Assembly (NCBI GenBank): GCA_002437285.1
Contig: DJOV01000071.1
Location: 1-10,384 of the forward strand
Origin: Prevotella sp. UBA6429
GTDB taxonomy: Bacteria > Bacteroidota > Bacteroidia > Bacteroidales > Bacteroidaceae
Reading direction: 5' to 3'
DNA: 10,384 nt
Of this stretch, positions 6,820 to 10,384 are shown in pieces. The position numbers were made by a program, and so were the translations under genes. The notes below the pieces were generated by a model. It saw only the letters and a program-made list of their open reading frames with translations, did not search any database and was not told the origin of the DNA. Numbering within the stretch: position 1 is the stretch's first letter; the number at the start of each line of letters is the position of its first letter.

Positions 6820-7356
6820 TTATTCCACTATCGTGTAAATGTCTCTCAAATTGCGTCCTTGCTGATCATAGTCAAGACCATAGCCGACGATGAAGTCGTT
6901 GGGAATCTCCATGGCGGCATACTCGATGTTGAGCGGCACCTGCAGCTTGCCGGGCTTGACCAGCAGCGAGCAGATGTGCAGGCTCTCGGGGCCACGCGTG
7001 CCCAGCTGCTCCAGCATGCGCTTCATGGTGAAGCCCGTGTCGACAATGTCCTCCACGATGACCACCGTGCGACCTTTCAGCTCTTCGTTGATGCCGATTA
7101 CCTCCTTGATCTTACCCGTGGAAGTGGTGCCCTGGTAGGAAGCCAACTTCACAAACGAGATTTCACAGGGAATGGTGATCATTCGCATCAGGTCGGCGGC
7201 GAACATAAACGAACCGTTCAACACGGCCAGGAAAAGAGGATTCTTGTCCTTCATATCCTCATTCAACTTGTCTGCGACGGCTTTCACGCGTTGCAGGATC
7301 TCGGCCTCTGGGATAAACGTGCGAAACGTCTTATCCTTCACTTTAACTATGCTCAT
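6820..7356 (-). CDS. hpt: Hypoxanthine phosphoribosyltransferase
   Basis: This enzyme joins hypoxanthine (and usually guanine) to PRPP, giving IMP or GMP in purine salvage. The 178-residue length is normal for bacterial Hpt. The PRPP-binding signature VVIVEDIVDTGFT lies at 98-110 with acidic E102/D103 and D106. Other landmarks are LNGSFMFAADL (46-56), ASYQGTTSTG (72-81, the flexible loop), LLVKPG (131-136, base-contact lysine K134) and IPNDFIVGYGLDYDQQGRNL (151-170). It is the first gene of the six-gene minus operon, directly downstream of a consensus promoter. Confidence 0.95.
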   Translation of the reverse strand: MSIVKVKDKTFRTFIPEAEILQRVKAVADKLNEDMKDKNPLFLAVLNGSFMFAADLMRMITIPCEISFVKLASYQGTTSTGKIKEVIGINEELKGRTVVIVEDIVDTGFTMKRMLEQLGTRGPESLHICSLLVKPGKLQVPLNIEYAAMEIPNDFIVGYGLDYDQQGRNLRDIYTIVE

Positions 7357-7381
7357 GGGCTTATTTCTAAAAAATGTGTTG

Positions 7382-7413
7382 CAAAATTACGAAAATCTGT
7401 TGAGAACGGCAAC
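7382..7413 (-). promoter_or_regulatory. Promoter of the hpt-adk-obgE-pgeF operon
   Basis: On the minus strand GTTG (7413-7410, one mismatch to TTTG) is followed after 20 bases by TAATTTTG (7389-7382), a perfect -7 box of the Bacteroidetes type. Transcription should start near 7378, about 22 bases before the hpt ATG at 7356. Confidence 0.72.
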
Positions 7414-7440
7414 ACTGCACCTCAAAAAGAACACGAACTT

Positions 7441-7556
7441 TTGCGATTATGGTCCACGGCTACCGCGCAGGGGCTCCCCCACCCCACGGGAGCGTCCGCA
7501 TGACCAGGTGCGCCACGCACTGGCAGAGCGAACGTGGCAATTATCGCCAACTCCTT
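7441..7556. other. GC-rich block of nested inverted repeats between divergent promoters
   Basis: The segment between the two -33 boxes holds a nested set of pairings: GCGAT (7443-7447) with ATCGC (7543-7547); CCACG (7454-7458) with CGTGG (7533-7537); inside these a hairpin GCTCCC/GGGAGC (7473-7478 with 7488-7493) and a hairpin GTGCG-CCA-CGCAC (7508-7520) extended by CCA/TGG after a one-base bulge. GCCACG (7512-7517) could instead pair with CGTGGC (7533-7538), so two folds compete. It is richer in GC than the flanking AT-rich promoter DNA. I found no coding frame or known RNA family, and the strand is not determined. It should lie outside both mRNAs. Confidence 0.4.
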
Positions 7557-7576
7557 ATAAAAAAGGGGCAAATCCT

Positions 7577-7607
7577 TTTGATATTCCATGTGTTTGCACT
7601 AACTTTG
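7577..7607 (+). promoter_or_regulatory. Promoter of nnr
   Basis: TTTG (7577-7580) is followed after 19 bases by TAACTTTG (7600-7607), matching the Bacteroidetes -33/-7 consensus at every fixed base. The -7 box ends only seven bases before the nnr ATG, so transcription should start within a few bases of the start codon and the mRNA should be leaderless or nearly so. Confidence 0.82.
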
Positions 7608-7614
7608 CAGTGTT

Positions 7615-9132
7615 ATGAAGATTTTCACTGCTGCTCAAATTCACGAGCTTGACAACTATACCATCACCCACGAACCCGTCAAGTCGATTGACTTGATGGA
7701 GCGGGCCGCCAAGGCCATTGCACGGGCCATCATGGACGAATGGACAGACCGCACGCCTGTGGTGGTCTTCGCCGGACCGGGCAACAACGGCGGCGACGCA
7801 CTCGCAGTGGCACGCCTCCTGGCGGAAGAGAACTACAAGGTCAGCGTCTACCTCTTCAACATCCACAACAAGCTGTCGGACGACTGCGCCGCCAACAAGC
7901 AACGGCTCATCGACAGCAAGCGAGTGGACCAGTTCACCGAAGTGACGCTCAACTTCGACCCGCCTGAGCTCACCGACGACATGCTGGTGGTCGACGGCCT
8001 GTTTGGCTCGGGGCTCAACAAGCCGCTCATGGGCGGATTTGCCTCCCTGGTGAAATACATCAACCAGTGTCCGGTGAAGGTGGTGAGCATCGACATTCCC
8101 TCAGGACTGATGTGCGAAGACAACACCTACAACATCCACTCCAACATCATCCGGGCGGACCTGACACTCACCCTGCAACAGAAAAAACTGTCGATGATGC
8201 TGGCCGACTGCCAGAAATACATCGGACGGTTGCGCGTGCTCGACATACGCCTGAGTCCGGCGTTCATCGAGAAGACGGAATGCAACTACGGCATCCTGGA
8301 AGAGCAAGACGTCCGCGAGATGCTGCGTCCGCGAGACGACTTCGCCCACAAGGGCTCCATGGGCAACGCGCTCATCGTGGCCGGCAGCTACGGCATGGCC
8401 GGAGCGGCGGTGCTCGCCACAAGGGCATGCCTGCGGAGCGGCGTGGGAAAGGTGACGGTGCACACGCCCAAACGCAACTACCTCGTCTTGCAGACGGCAG
8501 TGCCGGAGGCGGTGTTGCAGATGGACCACGAGGAGACCTACTTCTCGGAGAGCATCGACAGCACCGACTACGACGCACTGGGCATCGGACCGGGCATCGG
8601 ACAAATGGAGAACACGGCCATCGCGCTCATCGGACAGATACGCCGCACGGCATGCCCCATCGTGGTCGACGCCGACGCCCTTAACATCCTGGCCAACCAT
8701 CAGGCATGGATGCAGCAGCTCCCGGCAGGCATCATCATGACCCCTCACCCCAAGGAGTTTGACCGCATGGCGGGCAGCGCGAGCAACAACGACTACGAGC
8801 GCCTCATCCGCGCACAGCAGATGGCGGAGCATATCAAGGGATACATCCTCCTGAAAGGACACTACTCGGCCCTCTGCCTGCCCGACGGTCACATCGTGTT
8901 CAACAGCACCGGCAACAGCGGCATGGCCACAGCGGGCAGCGGCGACGTGCTCACAGGCATCCTCACCGGCATCCTCGCACGGGGATACGACAAGGCGACG
9001 GCATGCCTGATGGCCATGTACCTGCACGGACTGGCAGGCGACCTGGCCGCCAAGGAGGTGGGCAAAGAGAGCCTGGTGGCCAGCGACATCATCCGCTTCC
9101 TGCCCAAGGCGTTTCTCAAGTTGGAGGACTGA
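7615..9132 (+). CDS. nnr: Bifunctional NAD(P)H-hydrate epimerase / ADP-dependent NAD(P)H-hydrate dehydratase
   Basis: This 505-residue fusion repairs hydrated NADH and NADPH (NAD(P)HX): the N-terminal YjeF_N domain converts R- to S-epimers, and the C-terminal ribokinase-like domain dehydrates S-NAD(P)HX using ADP. The epimerase half (1 to about 215) shows AGPGNNGGDALA at 53-64, VVDGLFGSGL at 125-134 and SIDIPSG at 158-164. The dehydratase half (about 225-500) shows HKGSMGNALIVAGS at 245-258, GIGPGIG at 323-329, VDADALN at 351-357, TPHPKEF at 376-382, LKGHYS at 413-418 and NSGMATAGSGDVLTG at 434-448. Both halves look intact. The start is supported by the family-typical N-terminus (MKIFTAAQIHELD). 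It is transcribed divergently from hpt, and a DUF4831 gene follows after 61 bases. Confidence 0.96.
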   Translation: MKIFTAAQIHELDNYTITHEPVKSIDLMERAAKAIARAIMDEWTDRTPVVVFAGPGNNGGDALAVARLLAEENYKVSVYLFNIHNKLSDDCAANKQRLIDSKRVDQFTEVTLNFDPPELTDDMLVVDGLFGSGLNKPLMGGFASLVKYINQCPVKVVSIDIPSGLMCEDNTYNIHSNIIRADLTLTLQQKKLSMMLADCQKYIGRLRVLDIRLSPAFIEKTECNYGILEEQDVREMLRPRDDFAHKGSMGNALIVAGSYGMAGAAVLATRACLRSGVGKVTVHTPKRNYLVLQTAVPEAVLQMDHEETYFSESIDSTDYDALGIGPGIGQMENTAIALIGQIRRTACPIVVDADALNILANHQAWMQQLPAGIIMTPHPKEFDRMAGSASNNDYERLIRAQQMAEHIKGYILLKGHYSALCLPDGHIVFNSTGNSGMATAGSGDVLTGILTGILARGYDKATACLMAMYLHGLAGDLAAKEVGKESLVASDIIRFLPKAFLKLED

Positions 9133-9193
9133 CACCCCACCCCGCTCATCACCACATCTCAAAACCCACTAAAACAAAAACATCCAACAGACG

Positions 9194-10228
9194 ATGAACA
9201 TCAAAGGTTTACTGTTATTGCTGCTGCCGCTCAGCGTCAGCGCACAGTCTGTCGAAGGCACCGACTACTACCTGCCCAAGACGGCCCTGCGCTTCACCGT
9301 GAAGGTGGAGCGAGCCCAATACACCCCGGGCAGGCTGGCCACCTACGCCCGCCGCTTCCTGCGCACAGACGTGAAGCAGGACCCGACGACCTCCTACCGC
9401 CTGCTCGGCATCGACATGGCACCCTACGCCGTGCCCGACACGAGCCGCCATTTCACGCTCATCACCGACAAGAAACACACCGTGAACAAGGTGTGCCGCG
9501 CTGACAACGGCCAACTGCTGGCCATCAACGCCGACGCCACCGCAATGGGCATGCCATCAGCGAAGTTCACGCCGGGACGCAAACCCACCCCGCCCAATCC
9601 TCACGACTACATGACCGAGGACATGCTCAACGCGGGCAGCAACGCCAAGATGGCCGAACTGACGGCACAAGAAATCTATGACATACGCGACAGCCGCAAC
9701 CAGCTCAATCGTGGCGAAGCGGACTTCATGCCCAAGGACGGCACGCAGATGGCCATCATGCTCGGCAACCTGGACAAGCAAGAGGCAGCGCTCACGCAAC
9801 TCTTCACCGGCACCACCGTGAGAGACACCACATGGACAGACGTTGACTTCGTGCCGACAAAGGAGGGCCAGCAAGTGCTCTTCCGTCTCTCCCAATGGTC
9901 AGGACTGGTGGACGACGACGACCTATCGGGCGAGCCTTACGTCGTGACCGTCACCGACAAGCACACCATCGCACAACCCCAACCCGCTCCCGAGAACCAG
10001 AAGGAGGACAAAAACGACATCGGACTGCGCGTCAGCCAGCCCAGCAGAATCAAGGTCTCTGTAGCCCACGGCCAGCAGGTCATCGGCAGCTACGAGGTCT
10101 CGGCACCACAGTTTGGTACTGTGGAGTCGCTCAGCGGCGAGCTCTTCGGCAAGAAGCAGTCGGCCAAACTCATCCTCGATCCTCTCACGGGTAGCGTGAA
10201 AACCATTGAAGCGGTGACATTCAACTAA
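9194..10228 (+). CDS. Exported DUF4831 family protein
   Basis: This 344-residue protein starts with a clear signal peptide (MNIKGLLLLLLPLSVSA, cleavage before Q18). The early mature part, DYYLPKTALRFTVKVERAQYTPG (spanning about 24-46), is the opening I recognise from DUF4831, a Bacteroidetes family of unknown function that usually carries a signal peptide. I see no catalytic motif and no membrane segment after the signal; the rest looks like a soluble, beta-rich periplasmic or surface protein, and the last ~100 residues are broken by a Gln/Pro/Glu/Lys-rich linker (about 255-275). It follows nnr after 61 bases with no promoter-like sequence between them, so it is probably cotranscribed. No Shine-Dalgarno site is seen before the ATG, but the leader is A-rich. 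The family name is from memory. Confidence 0.8.
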   Translation: MNIKGLLLLLLPLSVSAQSVEGTDYYLPKTALRFTVKVERAQYTPGRLATYARRFLRTDVKQDPTTSYRLLGIDMAPYAVPDTSRHFTLITDKKHTVNKVCRADNGQLLAINADATAMGMPSAKFTPGRKPTPPNPHDYMTEDMLNAGSNAKMAELTAQEIYDIRDSRNQLNRGEADFMPKDGTQMAIMLGNLDKQEAALTQLFTGTTVRDTTWTDVDFVPTKEGQQVLFRLSQWSGLVDDDDLSGEPYVVTVTDKHTIAQPQPAPENQKEDKNDIGLRVSQPSRIKVSVAHGQQVIGSYEVSAPQFGTVESLSGELFGKKQSAKLILDPLTGSVKTIEAVTFN

Positions 10229-10256
10229 CAGAATCATAGCACAATACTTCTCATAG

Positions 10257-10291
10257 AGGGAAGCTTCCACAGGGAGCTTCCCTGTTTTTTT
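10257..10291 (+). terminator. Intrinsic terminator of the nnr-DUF4831 unit
   Basis: A 9-bp perfect stem (10257-10265 AGGGAAGCT with 10275-10283 AGCTTCCCT) with a 9-base loop is followed by G and seven Ts. It is a textbook Rho-independent terminator, 28 bases after the DUF4831 stop codon. Confidence 0.92.
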
Positions 10292-10352
10292 GCCCAAACG
10301 AATATACACGTTGCCCCCGCAGAGCTTCTTGACTTCACGAAAACACGAAACT

Positions 10353-10384
10353 ATGAAAACCAAGAAGAAAGCGGACAATGTATA
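10353..10384 (+). CDS. Possible start of a gene running off the right edge (partial)
   Basis: An ATG at 10353 opens a frame reading MKTKKKADNV to the window edge. The lysine-rich start and the A-rich leader (GAAAACACGAAACT) resemble Bacteroidetes gene starts, and the terminator just upstream implies a new transcription unit. No good -33/-7 pair is visible between 10292 and 10352. Ten codons are too few to name a product. Confidence 0.35.
   Translation, partial: MKTKKKADNV

Noticed and set aside
6613..7503. A 296-codon plus-strand open frame across adk, hpt and the start of the intergenic block
   Set aside because: It runs opposite two complete enzymes and through the hpt promoter, and has no recognisable motif.
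7551..7580. Overlapping short hairpins (CTCCTT/AAGGGG and AAAAGG/CCTTTT) next to T or A runs, resembling a terminator
   Set aside because: They overlap the -33 box of the well-matched nnr promoter, and no transcript is known to approach from the left or need to end here. The AT-rich stems are weak.
8101..9162. A 353-codon open frame on the minus strand opposite nnr
   Set aside because: The product is Val/His/Gly-rich without a known motif, while the plus strand encodes an intact two-domain Nnr over the same bases.

Overview
The window looks like chromosomal DNA of a Bacteroidales bacterium, most likely Prevotella or a close relative. The evidence is three intergenic matches to the Bacteroidetes promoter pattern TTTG-N19-21-TAnnTTTG, ribosome binding sites that are mostly absent, a short adenylate kinase without a full LID domain, a DUF4831 protein (a Bacteroidetes family as far as I recall), and a secreted CotH-like protein with the 'YNLAGQRV...KGLVIV.GKK' tail common in Prevotella/Bacteroides exported proteins. 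The genus is inference.

Layout. At the left edge there may be the start of a minus-strand gene running out of the window. Next come a minus-strand CAU tRNA (probably elongator Met) with its own promoter and terminator, then a secreted CotH-family kinase-like protein on the minus strand with a candidate promoter behind it. From 7356 down to 2025 six minus-strand genes are closely packed and probably form one operon: hpt, adk, obgE, pgeF, a secreted double-M23 protein and a bile acid:Na+ symporter-family membrane protein. A divergent region (7357-7614) holds a promoter in each direction and, between them, a GC-rich block of nested inverted repeats that neither mRNA should contain. To the right, nnr (bifunctional NAD(P)HX repair enzyme) is followed by a DUF4831 protein and a strong intrinsic terminator. 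The first ten codons of a possible next gene reach the right edge.

How the genes fit together. The minus operon combines purine salvage (hpt, adk, and perhaps PgeF, whose family has purine-nucleoside activity), a ribosome-assembly GTPase (obgE) and cell wall quality control or remodelling (pgeF, M23). The plus unit combines cofactor repair (nnr) with an exported protein of unknown function. Most of the window is ordinary housekeeping DNA. I see no mobile element, CRISPR array, defence system or gene cluster that is clearly new. The parts most worth a second look are the structured block between the divergent promoters, the apparently leaderless nnr start, the CotH-like protein and the M23 protein with a dead first domain.
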